Source: Phycisphaeraceae bacterium (lineage in GTDB: Bacteria > Planctomycetota > Phycisphaerae > Phycisphaerales > Phycisphaeraceae). From it: a stretch of DNA of 13,676 nucleotides. Location: positions 1 through 13,676 of the forward strand of contig JANQKH010000106.1 in the NCBI GenBank assembly GCA_028281215.1. Reading direction: 5' to 3'. Below are positions 13,649-13,676 of the stretch, one piece after another. The notes below the pieces were generated by a model. It was not told where the DNA came from and did not search any database. It was given only the letters and a program-made list of their open reading frames with translations. Every line of letters starts with the position of its first letter. The first letter of the stretch is position 1. The translations under genes were made by a program, and so were the position numbers.

Positions 13649-13676
13649 GTCCTCAAGCAGGTTGCTACCCTTGGCT

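Overview
The window looks like chromosomal DNA of a Planctomycetota bacterium, probably Phycisphaerae-like. This is inferred from GC-rich coding, an ECF sigma/anti-sigma pair followed by an exported DUF1549-like/PDZ/CxxCH protein, a GbsR-type regulator beside a DCC (DUF393) protein, many start codons without a clear Shine-Dalgarno, and several proteins of no recognisable family. No rRNA, tRNA, CRISPR array, transposase or phage gene was seen.

Layout from left to right. (a) 1-242, minus strand: the start of an M32 (Taq-type) carboxypeptidase runs into an out-of-frame fragment that reads as UbiE/MenG methyltransferase. This is either a real rearrangement or an assembly chimera. (b) 433-870, plus: a LysM lipoprotein with a clear terminator at 909-931. 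(c) 938-4698, minus: a GbsR/MarR-like regulator, then four genes in one direction: a DCC thioredoxin-fold domain fused to an MBOAT wax-synthase-like acyltransferase, a small membrane protein, a DUF2071 protein, and a second membrane protein paralogous to the first. Two near-identical palindromes, one on the regulator's own promoter and one on the start of the fusion gene, suggest that this regulator controls the cluster. (d) 5004-6469, minus: an exported glycerophosphodiester phosphodiesterase and a Lys-rich exported or anchored ankyrin protein. (e) 6650-8146, plus: a small conserved-looking protein and tryptophanyl-tRNA synthetase. (f) 8347-11340, plus: an ECF sigma factor, a translationally coupled membrane anti-sigma factor, and an exported double-PDZ protein with one CxxCH motif. 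(g) 11337-13648, minus: a four-helix membrane protein and a cytosolic protein of unknown function, probably co-transcribed; their stop side overlaps the stop of the PDZ gene.

Most unusual parts: the regulator plus lipid-acyltransferase-like cluster with its paired operators; the sigma/anti-sigma/PDZ-haem module; and the chimeric left edge, which should be treated with caution until read support is checked.
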